The translations under genes and the position numbers were made by a program. 64,000 nt of DNA from Pseudidiomarina marina (GTDB lineage Bacteria; Pseudomonadota; Gammaproteobacteria; Enterobacterales; Alteromonadaceae), in contig NZ_PIPZ01000001.1 in NCBI RefSeq assembly GCF_003987045.1, forward strand, positions 496,001 to 560,000, given 5' to 3'. The notes under the pieces were generated by a model. That model worked only from the letters and a program-made list of their open reading frames with translations. It was not told the DNA's origin and ran no database searches. Below are positions 16,999-27,298 of this stretch, in pieces (within the stretch, counting starts at the first letter, position 1; every line of letters starts with the position of its first letter).

Positions 16999-18615
16999 TT
17001 AGTCAACCACGGTAGATTGTTGCTCTTGACTGAAGCGTTTTAGTCTACGAATACCGTCAACCAAAACTGGGGTTGCGGGCGATACACCAGGTAATAGCTT
17101 CTGTTCTTGATTATCAAACGTACGAATACTTGCGTCGGCTTGGATTATCGATGTCATTTCTTCATCATAAACGACGAGATCGTGACCGAAACTAGTCATG
17201 ACGGGGAGTCGTCGTTGCTCCGCCGACAAATCGATACCAATCGAATACGCATCAGCTTCATCAACGCAATTAATGTAGCGCGCCAAAATAGTCGGCATGA
17301 TATCGGTAAGCAATACCAAAGGCTGCGGCTTCAAAGAAATGCCGACGGTGTACAATAACGGTACTTGCATGGCAGTTATTGACAGCGCTTCTTTACCCGC
17401 GGGTTGTTGCGGTTGAATACCTACGACAACAACTTGCGTTTGCTGATCGATTTGTCGACGCAATATGCGTTTCATCTCGGTTGTCATGGTGTCAGCAGTA
17501 GCGAGGCCGATAAAGGCCGAAGGTTCTGGTAAATTAAACGCGGTAAATTCGTTGAGTGCACCTGGAAGCGACGATGTTTGCAATTGGTTTTGCAGTGCCA
17601 CCTCGACACGGTAGTCGCGTAATGTTGAAAAATAGACCGGTTGCTTATTGGCGTGCTCTATTGGTGCCTGATAAAGATCGGGCAGGGCGTACATAAGTTC
17701 AAACAGGCCGCTGGTGCTATTGCGATGACCGAGTACAGGACTTTCATATTGTGTCAATTCTGGGAATTCGTGCAGCAATGCTGTCACTGTCGTTGTATCA
17801 AGTTGATTCAACGCAATCACGAGCGTATTCGGAGCTTCGGGCACGCGCGCGCATTGCAGGGCGCGGCTTGGATAAGCCAGGTTAACTGCGGTGCCTTGAC
17901 GAATGAGGTTTTCAGTTGCTTCAAGACGCTGTTCAACCAATAACCCGTGTTTGCTCATCAAGGTTTTGGCTGTGGTTGGATAACTTAACGGAAACATGTC
18001 GTCTTGCTTGGTAATCGGGGTGTAGAACACCGCATCAGCCCAGATGTGAATGCTATGACTGGCTAAAAAGCACAAGACGAAAACTGCACTAAATGCGTTA
18101 CCCCAGTGTTTTTGTTGTAGTTGGTCAAGTCGTTTCCACGCAATATTGGCTAGGCCTAGCTCGAAAATTAACAGAACGACGAAGATGAGTAGCATACCCA
18201 ATAAAATCAAAAAACTAGCCCCGGCGAATGCCGTTTCTGCATCGGTAGCCAATTGGGATAATGAATACGTGTTTAAATGATAGCCGTATTGACGGTAAAA
18301 CAGCGCGTCTGCAACGAGTGCGATGAGGCCAAATGAGGCCACTAACGTTGCGATACCGCGGAGTATTCGGGTATATGGAATAAGTAGGCAAAAAGGAAAA
18401 ATGAGAATAATAAATACAATGAACGGCAAAAAGGCAAAATGCCCAAGCCAATTCATGATGAGATAAAGTACACCCAGCGCGCTACCAGGTGCTTCCGTTG
18501 CCTCGATGTAGAGTGTGCCTATCGCTAATACAAGTAAGATATTGAAAAACGTAAACCAGTGGCCCCAGCTAATTAATCGAGCAATTTTGTCGCGACGTTG
18601 TTTACGTTGTTTCAT
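16999..18615 (-). CDS. yejM: YejM-type (LapC/PbgA) inner-membrane regulator of LPS synthesis
   Basis: A 538-residue protein with an N-terminal DUF3413 membrane domain of five helices (from RLISWGHWFTFFNILLVLAIG) and a periplasmic sulfatase-like domain from about residue 230. The family senses periplasmic lipopolysaccharide and, with LapB, controls FtsH degradation of LpxC. Sulfatase catalytic motifs are not preserved (no CxPSR), as in the family, so it is not an active hydrolase. It is somewhat shorter than E. coli YejM (586). The gene lies 15 bases after yejL, with yejK divergent, the same order as in E. coli. Confidence in the name comes from sequence and synteny. Confidence 0.93.
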   Translation of the reverse strand: MKQRKQRRDKIARLISWGHWFTFFNILLVLAIGTLYIEATEAPGSALGVLYLIMNWLGHFAFLPFIVFIILIFPFCLLIPYTRILRGIATLVASFGLIALVADALFYRQYGYHLNTYSLSQLATDAETAFAGASFLILLGMLLIFVVLLIFELGLANIAWKRLDQLQQKHWGNAFSAVFVLCFLASHSIHIWADAVFYTPITKQDDMFPLSYPTTAKTLMSKHGLLVEQRLEATENLIRQGTAVNLAYPSRALQCARVPEAPNTLVIALNQLDTTTVTALLHEFPELTQYESPVLGHRNSTSGLFELMYALPDLYQAPIEHANKQPVYFSTLRDYRVEVALQNQLQTSSLPGALNEFTAFNLPEPSAFIGLATADTMTTEMKRILRRQIDQQTQVVVVGIQPQQPAGKEALSITAMQVPLLYTVGISLKPQPLVLLTDIMPTILARYINCVDEADAYSIGIDLSAEQRRLPVMTSFGHDLVVYDEEMTSIIQADASIRTFDNQEQKLLPGVSPATPVLVDGIRRLKRFSQEQQSTVVD

Positions 18616-18630
18616 GCGGTGACTGAACCT

Positions 18631-18852
18631 TTATGCTTGTTTTTCCATCGATTGTAGCAGTACTTTGCCAAATTGTTCAGCAACCTTGTACGCATCTTCT
18701 GATTTATAGCTGGCATTAATGATATTTGAAACGGCATTGCCGAGCGTCATCAAGGCTAAATCGGTTGGTGCTTTGTGTTGATTCAAGACATCAATCACAG
18801 CATCAAGTAGTTGTTGTTGGGTTTTTACATCGTATTTCGAAACAATCGGCAT
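18631..18852 (-). CDS. yejL: YejL-family (DUF1414) small protein
   Basis: A 73-residue cytosolic protein of unknown function. The start MPIVSKYDVKTQQQLLDAV and the centre HKAPTDLALMTLGNAVSNIIN match the conserved DUF1414 pattern. I chose the ATG at 18852, which aligns with E. coli YejL; an upstream in-frame ATG would add six residues without a homologous match. It precedes yejM by 15 bases and is divergent from yejK, as in E. coli. The intergenic region of about 70 bases must hold both promoters. Confidence 0.9.
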   Translation of the reverse strand: MPIVSKYDVKTQQQLLDAVIDVLNQHKAPTDLALMTLGNAVSNIINASYKSEDAYKVAEQFGKVLLQSMEKQA

Positions 18853-18923
18853 GGTTTTAAATCTCAACATGTTAAACTAGCACACATAGTATCACAGGGA
18901 ATCACAGAGGACACCGAGATAAC

Positions 18924-19967
18924 ATGCAAGCTGATGTGAAACATAGCATTATCCATCAATTCTATACCAATGACGGGCAGATTGGTCTGCGGGTGGCACC
19001 GACAACACTGGCAATTAATGACGAAGTTGGTCTGTTGTTGAGTGAGTTAACTGAAGTCTATAACGCGAAACCAAGCAAAGGTTATGCGCGCTTTATTGAC
19101 CCCGTCAACGATGATGCCGAAGAACATCAAATAAGTGAGTTTCCTGATAAATTGAAAGCTTGGCGGAAGGGTGAAGACGAATTTGTTGGCTTTTCGCAGC
19201 AGGCGGCAAAGATTCTTCATCAACAACTGCAGCACTATGGCATTTTAGAAGATGGTTTTTTGGTAATCGCAAGCTACACCGAGCTGGGCCAGGATTATTT
19301 AGTCGTCGCATTCCTGCCGAGTAAAGATGGTGTTTCCATTGCCCCGGATTTGTCAGTGGATCGTTCATCACAGCTTGATATTAATAAGGTTCAATTAGCA
19401 GCCACGATTAACCTGACTGAGTGGCAAGAAGAGCCAGAATCAGCGACGTATATCTCATTTATTAAAGGCCGGGTTGGGCGCAAAGTCTCTGATTTCTTCC
19501 TAGATTTTTTAGGATGTGCGGAAGGTTTAAACGCGAAAAAGCAATCACAACAGTTAGTTGAAAGCCTGCACGACTATGTGAAAGCTTCTGAGATTCCTAC
19601 CGAACAGGCCAATACATTGCGTAAATCGGTGTATGATATCTGTGACAATTCATGGAAAAGTAACGAACCGGTGCGCGTCAAAGACTTATCGGAGCAGTTA
19701 CAACAGGCTGTACCAGCGGAGCGAAGTTTTGCAGATTTCACCGCTGAGCAAGCACAACCGTTACCAGAAGAAATTCGAGCAGATAGAAGTACACTGCGTA
19801 AACTGGTGAAGTTTCAAGGACAAGGTGGTGGCTTGAGTGTTGGCTTTGACCAAGAGTTACTTGGTGCTCGAGTAGAATATGATGCGCATTCGGATAAATT
19901 AACGATTCACGGCACGCCACCGAATTTGCGTGACCAATTACGCCGTTATTTTGGCATTGATAGTTAA
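18924..19967 (+). CDS. yejK: Nucleoid-associated protein YejK (NdpA)
   Basis: A 347-residue protein of the 37-kDa nucleoid-associated family. Recognisable parts are the N-terminal IIHQFYTNDGQIGLRVAPTTL, the central FIKGRVGRKVSDFFLDFLGCAEGLNAKKQSQQL (about residues 175-207), and the C-terminal DFxxEqAqPLP with final DQLRRYF. The family binds the nucleoid, and a nucleoid role is all that is known. Length matches E. coli YejK (335). It is divergent from yejL-yejM and ends at a strong bidirectional terminator shared with cspD. Confidence 0.93.
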   Translation: MQADVKHSIIHQFYTNDGQIGLRVAPTTLAINDEVGLLLSELTEVYNAKPSKGYARFIDPVNDDAEEHQISEFPDKLKAWRKGEDEFVGFSQQAAKILHQQLQHYGILEDGFLVIASYTELGQDYLVVAFLPSKDGVSIAPDLSVDRSSQLDINKVQLAATINLTEWQEEPESATYISFIKGRVGRKVSDFFLDFLGCAEGLNAKKQSQQLVESLHDYVKASEIPTEQANTLRKSVYDICDNSWKSNEPVRVKDLSEQLQQAVPAERSFADFTAEQAQPLPEEIRADRSTLRKLVKFQGQGGGLSVGFDQELLGARVEYDAHSDKLTIHGTPPNLRDQLRRYFGIDS

Positions 19968-19986
19968 ACTCGAGCAGGACAGAACG

Positions 19987-20015
19987 AAAAACGCCGACCT
20001 AAAAGTCGGCGTTTT
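19987..20015. terminator. Bidirectional terminator between yejK and cspD
   Basis: An 8-base-pair stem (ACGCCGAC / GTCGGCGT) with a 6-base loop is flanked by A-run on the left and T-run on the right, so it can end transcription from both sides. It lies between the convergent yejK and cspD genes. Confidence 0.9.
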
Positions 20016-20038
20016 AAATGGTGCGTGCGGCGTGTTAT

Positions 20039-20251
20039 TTACTTACCTTGCACCGGAATAATGTTGGTTGCATGAAGACCTTTTGGACCTTCCTCGAGTT
20101 GAAACTCAACATCTTGTCCAGCTTTCAGCGTGCGATAGCCTTCCATATCAATCGTTGAGTAATGCGCAAAAATATCGCCTTCGCGATCTTCTGCCTCGAT
20201 AAAGCCAAAACCCTTGGAATTATTGAACCATTTCACTTTACCGGTTGCCAT
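20039..20251 (-). CDS. cspD: Cold-shock-domain protein CspD
   Basis: A 70-residue single cold-shock domain. RNP1 (KGFGFIEAE) and RNP2 (DIFAHYSTI) are both present. The sequence ATGKVKWFNNSKGFGF followed by MEGYRTLKAGQ and EEGPKGLHA is closest to E. coli CspD, an inhibitor of replication made in stationary phase. I chose the ATG at 20251; an upstream in-frame ATG would add eight residues not seen in homologues. Position divergent from clpS-clpA matches E. coli and supports the CspD name over other Csp proteins. The 255-base gap to clpS holds no gene. Confidence 0.92.
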   Translation of the reverse strand: MATGKVKWFNNSKGFGFIEAEDREGDIFAHYSTIDMEGYRTLKAGQDVEFQLEEGPKGLHATNIIPVQGK

Positions 20252-20507
20252 ACTTCTACTTCCTTTATTCTGCATTTAAAATTTAGTTATTGTTAGAATG
20301 GTTGCTAACCAACCGACATGTTCGAAACACTTGAAATGTCGCTTTGTTAACACCATGTTTTACTCTAGGTGAGTTCTGGTGATAGTCAAGCCGTTTTTTG
20401 ATTGTTTTGTGAACAAATTGAGTCGGAAGGTGGGTATTTTTCACCGAACTTACAAATTTTTAAGCCATTTGCGCAAATAGCTACTATATATAAAGAAAGG
20501 GTCATCC

Positions 20508-20822
20508 ATGGGTATGGCAGATCATCACCAACAAGGCAGCGAACGCGTTGCAGAAAAGCAAAAGTTACAGCCGCCACCGATGTATAAGGTGATATTAAAT
20601 AATGACGACTACACCCCGATGGATTTTGTCGTTGAAGTATTGATTAAGTTTTTTCGAATGGATCAAGAGCGGGCAACCGATACGATGTTGACCATTCATT
20701 ATAAAGGACGTGCCATTTGTGGCGTCTATTCTGCAGAAATTGCGGAAACCAAAGTAGTACAAGTGAACCAGTATGCCCGTGAGCACCAACATCCGTTGTT
20801 GTGCTCAATGGAAAAAGCCTGA
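20508..20822 (+). CDS. clpS: ClpS, N-degron adaptor for ClpAP
   Basis: A 104-residue adaptor that hands proteins with N-terminal Leu, Phe, Trp or Tyr to ClpAP for degradation. The flexible N-terminal tail ends at [26 protein letters not shown] (about residues 22-47), which carries the Asn-Asp-Asp substrate pocket. [19 protein letters not shown] follows near residue 65, and C-terminal [15 protein letters not shown] is typical. The start is preceded by AAAGAAAGGGT. clpA follows after 40 bases, and aat lies about 2.7 kb downstream, so the N-degron pathway genes are grouped here. Confidence 0.96.
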   Translation: MGMADHHQQGSERVAEKQKLQPPPMYKVILNNDDYTPMDFVVEVLIKFFRMDQERATDTMLTIHYKGRAICGVYSAEIAETKVVQVNQYAREHQHPLLCSMEKA

Positions 20823-20862
20823 GGCTTGCAAGCTGTACACTGAGCCTTTTAAGGAGTAGCTC

Positions 20863-23136
20863 ATGTTAAATAAAGCGCTAGAAATTACATTAAATGATGC
20901 GTTTCGGTTAGCCCGAGACCACCGTCACGAGTTAATGACGGTAGAGCATCTCCTATTAGCGTTGCTGGATAATCCAGAAGCTGCGCAAGCTTTGCGTGCA
21001 TGTGGGCTAGAGTTCACTCAGTTAAAGCAAGAATTATTGAGCTACGTTGACCGCAGTACACCGAGTTTCGATGATGAGAGTGCTGACACGGATACGCAAC
21101 CGACGCTGGGTTTTCAGCGTGTATTGCAACGTGCCGTATTCCACGTTCAATCTTCAGGTAACAGCGAAGTAACCGGCGCTAATGTGTTGGTGGCGATTTT
21201 CGGTGAACAAGAATCCCATGCGGTGTATTTATTAAATAAACACGATATTACACGGCTTGATGTGGTTCATTATTTATCGCACGGGATGACGAAAATTGAT
21301 GATGAATCATCGCAAACCGATAGTAGCGATGCCGAGACAATTGAAGCACAAGCCGAAGAACAGCAGAGCTTTCTGAAACGTTTCTGTACGAATTTAAATG
21401 CGCGCGCTCGCGAGGGTAAAATTGATCCATTAATCGGCCGCGATTTTGAGTTGGAGCGTTGCATTCAGGTACTCTGTCGTCGCCGCAAGAACAACCCGCT
21501 ATTGGTAGGCGAAGCTGGGGTAGGTAAAACTGCAATTGCGGAAGGTTTAGCACATCGAATTGTGACGGATGATGTGCCAGAGGTAATGCATAACGCCGTC
21601 ATTTATTCGTTAGATATGGGCGGTTTATTAGCGGGCACGAAGTATCGAGGCGACTTTGAGAAGCGCTTTAAACAATTATTAAAAGAGCTTGCCGAACAAC
21701 CTGATGCTATTTTATTTATTGATGAAATTCACACGATTATCGGTGCGGGTGCCGCCAGCGGTGGGGTATTAGATGCTTCTAACCTACTGAAACCGCTGTT
21801 GAGTAGCGGTGAACTTAAATGCATTGGTTCGACCACATACACTGAATATAAAAATATTTTTGAGAAAGATCGCGCGTTGGTGCGCCGTTTTCAAAAGATT
21901 GATGTCGCAGAGCCTTCGGTTGACGATACCACGCGAATTCTACAGGGGTTAAAAGAACGCTATGAGGAACATCATGGCATTCGATATACCCAGCCAGCAA
22001 TTCGGGCAGCAGCGGAGCTATCGGCGCGCTACATCAACGAGCGTCATTTGCCAGACAAAGCGATTGATGTACTGGATGAAGCCGGCGCCAGTCAGCGATT
22101 ATTGCCGCCATCGAAACGCAAAAAAACCATTGGTGTGCAAGATATTGAAAGTATTATTGCAAAAATTGCCCGTATTCCAGAACAATCGGTATCGCGCAGC
22201 GATCAGCAGATTTTGAAAAATCTCGACCGTAATTTGAAACTCGTGGTGTTTGGACAAGATCAAGCCATTGATCAACTGACGGCTGCAATTCGGTTATCGC
22301 GTTCAGGATTAGGGCAAGAACATAAGCCAATCGGCTCGTTTCTATTTGCTGGCCCTACCGGGGTTGGCAAAACTGAAATAACCCAGCAGCTAGCAAAGGT
22401 ATTGGGTATCGAATTTGTTCGGTTTGATATGTCGGAATACATGGAACGCCATGCCGTGAGCCGTTTGATTGGTGCACCGCCAGGCTACGTGGGTTTTGAA
22501 CAGGGTGGTTTATTAACCGATGCGGTGATCAAACATCCGCATTGCGTGTTGCTGTTAGATGAAATCGAGAAAGCACATAGCGACATTTATAATATTCTGT
22601 TGCAAGTAATGGATCACGGAACATTGACCGATAATAACGGCCGCAAAGCTGATTTTAGAAATGTGATTGTGGTGATGACAACCAACGCTGGCGTGCAAGA
22701 AACAGTGCGTCAGTCAATTGGTTTTCAACAGCAAGATCATGCGCCTGATGCAATGGTTGAGATTAATCGGACATTCTCACCGGAATTTCGTAATCGCTTA
22801 GACGGCATCGTCTGGTTCAATCACTTGAATCAAGAAGTGATAGAGCAGGTGGTTGATAAGTTTATTTGCGAGCTTCAAGCGCAGTTGGATAAGAAACATG
22901 TGTCGCTTGAACTTGAGCCGGCCGCGATTCGCTGGTTAGCCGAAAAAGGTTACGATAAAGCGATGGGGGCACGACCAATGGCGCGAGTGATTCAAGAGCA
23001 TCTAAAAAAACCATTAGCGAACGAAATTTTGTTTGGAAAACTCGCTCATGGTGGTGCGGTTACCGTGTCCGTTGCGAAAGGTCAGTTAGAACTTAAAATT
23101 GAAGAGCGGGAGGCGCGCGGTTCAACCACTGATTGA
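20863..23136 (+). CDS. clpA: ClpA, ATPase subunit of the ClpAP protease
   Basis: A 757-residue Hsp100 unfoldase. The N-domain (about residues 1-145) binds ClpS. It has two AAA+ modules, with Walker A motifs GEAGVGKTA (about residue 215) and GPTGVGKTE (about residue 497), and Walker [14 protein letters not shown] and [12 protein letters not shown]. The IGL-type ClpP-binding tripeptide is seen as SIGFQQQ near residue 620. Length equals E. coli ClpA (758). It unfolds N-degron and ssrA-tagged substrates in the cytosol. A 10-bp hairpin spans its stop codon, before convergent infA. Confidence 0.97.
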   Translation: MLNKALEITLNDAFRLARDHRHELMTVEHLLLALLDNPEAAQALRACGLEFTQLKQELLSYVDRSTPSFDDESADTDTQPTLGFQRVLQRAVFHVQSSGNSEVTGANVLVAIFGEQESHAVYLLNKHDITRLDVVHYLSHGMTKIDDESSQTDSSDAETIEAQAEEQQSFLKRFCTNLNARAREGKIDPLIGRDFELERCIQVLCRRRKNNPLLVGEAGVGKTAIAEGLAHRIVTDDVPEVMHNAVIYSLDMGGLLAGTKYRGDFEKRFKQLLKELAEQPDAILFIDEIHTIIGAGAASGGVLDASNLLKPLLSSGELKCIGSTTYTEYKNIFEKDRALVRRFQKIDVAEPSVDDTTRILQGLKERYEEHHGIRYTQPAIRAAAELSARYINERHLPDKAIDVLDEAGASQRLLPPSKRKKTIGVQDIESIIAKIARIPEQSVSRSDQQILKNLDRNLKLVVFGQDQAIDQLTAAIRLSRSGLGQEHKPIGSFLFAGPTGVGKTEITQQLAKVLGIEFVRFDMSEYMERHAVSRLIGAPPGYVGFEQGGLLTDAVIKHPHCVLLLDEIEKAHSDIYNILLQVMDHGTLTDNNGRKADFRNVIVVMTTNAGVQETVRQSIGFQQQDHAPDAMVEINRTFSPEFRNRLDGIVWFNHLNQEVIEQVVDKFICELQAQLDKKHVSLELEPAAIRWLAEKGYDKAMGARPMARVIQEHLKKPLANEILFGKLAHGGAVTVSVAKGQLELKIEEREARGSTTD

Positions 23137-23142
23137 ACCGCG
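23116..23142. terminator. Hairpin at clpA/infA convergent 3' ends
   Basis: A perfect 10-base-pair inverted repeat (CGCGGTTCAA / TTGAACCGCG) with a 7-base loop overlaps the clpA stop codon, 12 bases from the infA stop. No U-tract follows on either strand, so it may protect 3' ends or terminate weakly. Confidence 0.45.
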
Positions 23143-23153
23143 AGTGGCCTGAA

Positions 23154-23372
<219 letters not shown>

Positions 23373-23512
23373 TCAAGTCCTCGATAAATTTTCTAATGAT
23401 GCGATGAAGTCGCAAATTTTATTAAATTGCTAACGTAATAAGGCTTACGCCGCGAAAAGTGGCAGAATTTTAGCCGTTTTTAATGACAATTGCCACTGCT
23501 TATCTTGATTGT

Positions 23513-24211
23513 TCAAGCTTTTAGACGGGTCGGTGTCCAGAAATTTGTACGCAATGTACTCTTTTGTGTGCGTAATTTACGCAAATAATGCTGCCGCGAA
23601 ATATCTTGGGCGCCAAGGCTTGTCGTGTGCTCATTGCGAATTTGGGCGTCAATCAATTGACCGCCGGCGGCGAAGAACTCGTGAGCGAAAACGAGCAGCG
23701 CCGTTTTGCTGGCGTTGGTTTGAGTGTGAAACATACTCTCAGCGCAAAAGATATTACCAACACTCATACCATATAGCCCGCCAACTAACTGACTTTCGTG
23801 CCATACTTCCACCGAATGAGCGTGGCCCAATTGATGCAGCCTAGTATAGGCTAATTGCATTTCGGGGTGTATCCAAACGCCTCGGTTTGCGCGTTCGTGA
23901 ACATTCGCGCAGGCTTGTATGACTTCGTTGAAGGCGTAGTTCAACGTTACTTGGAATGACGTTCGTTTTAAAAAACGTTGCATAGAACGGCTTACATGAA
24001 GACTTTCGGCGGTAAAAACCGTGCGTGGGTCAGGACTCCACCATAAAATCGGGTCTTCCGCGCTATACCAAGGGAAGATACCGTGTTTATAGGCTTCAAT
24101 AAGACGTTCTGGTGACAAATCGCCACCGAATGCGAGTAGGCCATCGGGGTCGCGTAAAGCGAACTCTGGCGATGGAAACCAGACCGAATTGGTCGTAAGT
24201 TCAAACAACAC
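23513..24211 (-). CDS. aat: Leucyl/phenylalanyl-tRNA--protein transferase
   Basis: A 232-residue aminoacyl-transferase that adds Leu or Phe to N-terminal Lys or Arg, creating N-degrons for ClpS-ClpA. Conserved segments are [21 protein letters not shown] (residues 12-32), [23 protein letters not shown] (about 41-63), [29 protein letters not shown] and [19 protein letters not shown]. Length matches the family (234 in E. coli). It lies downstream of trxB (38 bases), so both may be in one transcript. With clpS and clpA nearby it completes the bacterial N-degron branch in one locus. Confidence 0.97.
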   Translation of the reverse strand: MLFELTTNSVWFPSPEFALRDPDGLLAFGGDLSPERLIEAYKHGIFPWYSAEDPILWWSPDPRTVFTAESLHVSRSMQRFLKRTSFQVTLNYAFNEVIQACANVHERANRGVWIHPEMQLAYTRLHQLGHAHSVEVWHESQLVGGLYGMSVGNIFCAESMFHTQTNASKTALLVFAHEFFAAGGQLIDAQIRNEHTTSLGAQDISRQHYLRKLRTQKSTLRTNFWTPTRLKA

Positions 24212-24249
24212 CAGAGTTCTCTCTTTTCCCTAGGCGGTTAACCAAGGCC

Positions 24250-25242
<993 letters not shown>

Positions 25243-25293
25243 CTAGATACTTGACACTATGGGGGTGATTGTAGGGATTACAAGCCCTTGAAA

Positions 25294-25329
25294 CAAGAGA
25301 CCCGCGGTGGAAATCCACGGCGGGTCTTG
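25294..25329 (-). terminator. Terminator downstream of ald
   Basis: A GC-rich inverted repeat (CCCGCGGTGG / CCACGGCGGG, one mismatch, 4-base loop) is extended by CAAGA/TCTTG pairing around a 2-base bulge. It lies 37 bases past the ald stop and before trxB. On the minus strand a short T-rich run (TTGTTT) follows. Confidence 0.65.
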
Positions 25330-25365
25330 TCAAGCTATCGCTCCGGCACAAAAGCCAAGAACGGT

Positions 25366-26493
25366 TTACGCTTTGATAGCTTCCGCAGGGTCTTGATAAT
25401 CAAGGCCAAGCTGTGCACCTAAATCGTCGTGAACTGCTTTGTAAGTGATTTTACCTTTATGCATGTTCAAGCCATTTAATAAATGCGGGTCGTCTGCCAT
25501 CGCCTTCAAACCTTTGTTCGCTAACGCCAAGCCAAATGGCAAGGTGGCGTTGTTCAGTGCGATAGTTGAAGTACGCGCAACACCACCTGGCATGTTCGCT
25601 ACACAGTAGTGAATAACATCTTCAACAACGTAGGTTGGGTCTTGGTGTGTGGTTGCTTTTGATGTTTCAAAACAGCCACCTTGGTCAATTGCGACGTCAA
25701 CAACAACAGAACCAGGTTTCATGTTCTGTAGGTGTTCGCGAGTTAATAATTTCGGTGCTGCAGCGCCAGGAATTAGAACCGCACCGATGACTAAATCAGC
25801 TTCACGAGAGAACACATCAATAGCATCAACAGTTGAATAGATAGTTTTCACGCGACCACCGAAGATATCGTCTAACTGACGTAAGCGCGGCAACGAACGG
25901 TCGAGAATGGTGACATCTGCGCCCATACCAACAGCCATTTTCGCTGCCTGAGTACCAACCACGCCACCACCGATGACGAGTACCTTCGCAGGCGCTACAC
26001 CTGGGACGCCACCCAATAAGGTGCCGCTACCGCCATTCGCTTTCTCTAAATGGTGAGCACCGGCTTGAATCGACATACGGCCAGCCACTTCACTCATTGG
26101 TGCTAATAACGGCAAACCGCCGTTGCGATCGGTTACTGTTTCGTAGGCAATAGCGGTTACACCAGCTTTTGCTAACAATTCAGTTTGCACTGGGTCTGGC
26201 GCAAGGTGCAGGTAAGTATAAAGAATTTGGCCTTCACGCAATTGTTCACACTCGTGTGGCTGTGGCTCTTTTACCTTGATGATCATTTCTGCTTTAGCAA
26301 AAATCTCTTTGGCGTCGGCAACAATTGTCGCACCAGCTTGCTCGTAATCTTCGTTGGTGAAACCAATTGCTAAACCGCCGTTTTGCTCAACCATCACTTG
26401 ATGACCATGGGCAACATATTCGCGAACTGCCGCAGGGGTTAATCCAATACGATACTCGTGGTTTTTAATCTCTTTAGGTACACCAATTAGCAT
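25366..26493 (-). CDS. ald: Alanine dehydrogenase
   Basis: A 375-residue NAD-dependent enzyme that converts L-alanine to pyruvate and ammonia, allowing growth on alanine. The start [26 protein letters not shown] carries the substrate Arg. Lys74 and His95 regions are visible ([16 protein letters not shown] and YTYLHLAPD), and the NAD fold is [28 protein letters not shown] near residue 170. [25 protein letters not shown] is the family signature. Length is slightly over the usual 371. It is divergent from an Lrp-type regulator, a pairing that suggests amino-acid-responsive control of alanine breakdown. Confidence 0.97.
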   Translation of the reverse strand: MLIGVPKEIKNHEYRIGLTPAAVREYVAHGHQVMVEQNGGLAIGFTNEDYEQAGATIVADAKEIFAKAEMIIKVKEPQPHECEQLREGQILYTYLHLAPDPVQTELLAKAGVTAIAYETVTDRNGGLPLLAPMSEVAGRMSIQAGAHHLEKANGGSGTLLGGVPGVAPAKVLVIGGGVVGTQAAKMAVGMGADVTILDRSLPRLRQLDDIFGGRVKTIYSTVDAIDVFSREADLVIGAVLIPGAAAPKLLTREHLQNMKPGSVVVDVAIDQGGCFETSKATTHQDPTYVVEDVIHYCVANMPGGVARTSTIALNNATLPFGLALANKGLKAMADDPHLLNGLNMHKGKITYKAVHDDLGAQLGLDYQDPAEAIKA

Positions 26494-26661
26494 GGTTGTG
26501 CGTCTCCGATAATGACTTGTCGTTAAGTTTGTTACATAGCTTTATGATAGCTACTTATTTCGGCGGCAATTATAGATGATTAGGTAGGTGTGTTTCGTAC
26601 TTTTTTTATGTCGATTTATAGGCTATAAATAGGTATGGAATATATAAAATAGAGAAAAACA
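26494..26661. promoter_or_regulatory. ald/lrp divergent control region
   Basis: This 168-base gap between divergent ald and lrp is strongly AT-rich (for example the stretch from 26560 to 26655) and must contain both promoters. AT-rich, bendable DNA is typical of Lrp-bound regions. I could not assign a clear Lrp consensus site or -10/-35 pair by eye. Confidence 0.45.
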
Positions 26662-27153
26662 ATGTTTAATGCCGAAGATCCAGTGGAAATAACTATCGAT
26701 AGAATTGATCGGAAGATTTTGCGTATTCTGCAAGACGATGGGCGCATCAGCAACGTTAATCTTGCTCAGCGCGTTGGTCTTAGTCCTACCGCCTGTAACG
26801 AGCGTGTACGCAAGCTTGAACGGGAAGGGGTGATTGATAGTTATCATGCCCGTATCAATCCCGCTAAACTCGGCGCAAACTTAATGGTGTTTGTAGAAAT
26901 AACACTGACACGAACATCGTCCGATGCCTTCGCTGAATTTAGTGAAGCCGTGCGCAAAACACCTGAAATTCTCGAGTGTCACCTTGTAGCCGGCGATTTT
27001 GATTTTTTGATTAAAGCGCGCGTGCCAGACATGCCGGCGTATCGTAAGCTGTTGGGCGAAACCATCTTAACCATGCCTGGCGTGAATGAATCACGTACTT
27101 ATGTGGTGATGGAAGAAGTAAAAGACGATAATAAAGTGCTCATTAAAGGTTAA
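26662..27153 (+). CDS. lrp: Leucine-responsive regulatory protein (Lrp/AsnC family)
   Basis: A 163-residue regulator close to E. coli Lrp. The winged helix-turn-helix covers about residues 12-60 (IDRKILRILQDDGRISNVNLAQRVGLSPTAC...ERVRKLEREGVI). The effector-binding RAM domain follows (VFVEITLTR, ECHLVAGDFDFLIKARVPDM, LPGVNESRTYVVMEE-like). It forms octamers or hexadecamers by family and responds to Leu or Ala. It is divergent from ald across a 168-base AT-rich gap and precedes ftsK as in E. coli. Control of ald is likely; global control is inferred from the strong resemblance. Confidence 0.95.
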   Translation: MFNAEDPVEITIDRIDRKILRILQDDGRISNVNLAQRVGLSPTACNERVRKLEREGVIDSYHARINPAKLGANLMVFVEITLTRTSSDAFAEFSEAVRKTPEILECHLVAGDFDFLIKARVPDMPAYRKLLGETILTMPGVNESRTYVVMEEVKDDNKVLIKG

Positions 27154-27298
27154 GAAAAGGCAGGATAAATAGCTGAATAACGTGGTCAAGCAAGTTACAA
27201 TAGCTTCAATAAGAAATTCAGAATAATAAGAATATGAAGCTCAGAACAAAAGGACGACAGAACCCTATGGTAAGTCAATCAGTGAGCTGGAGTGGTAT

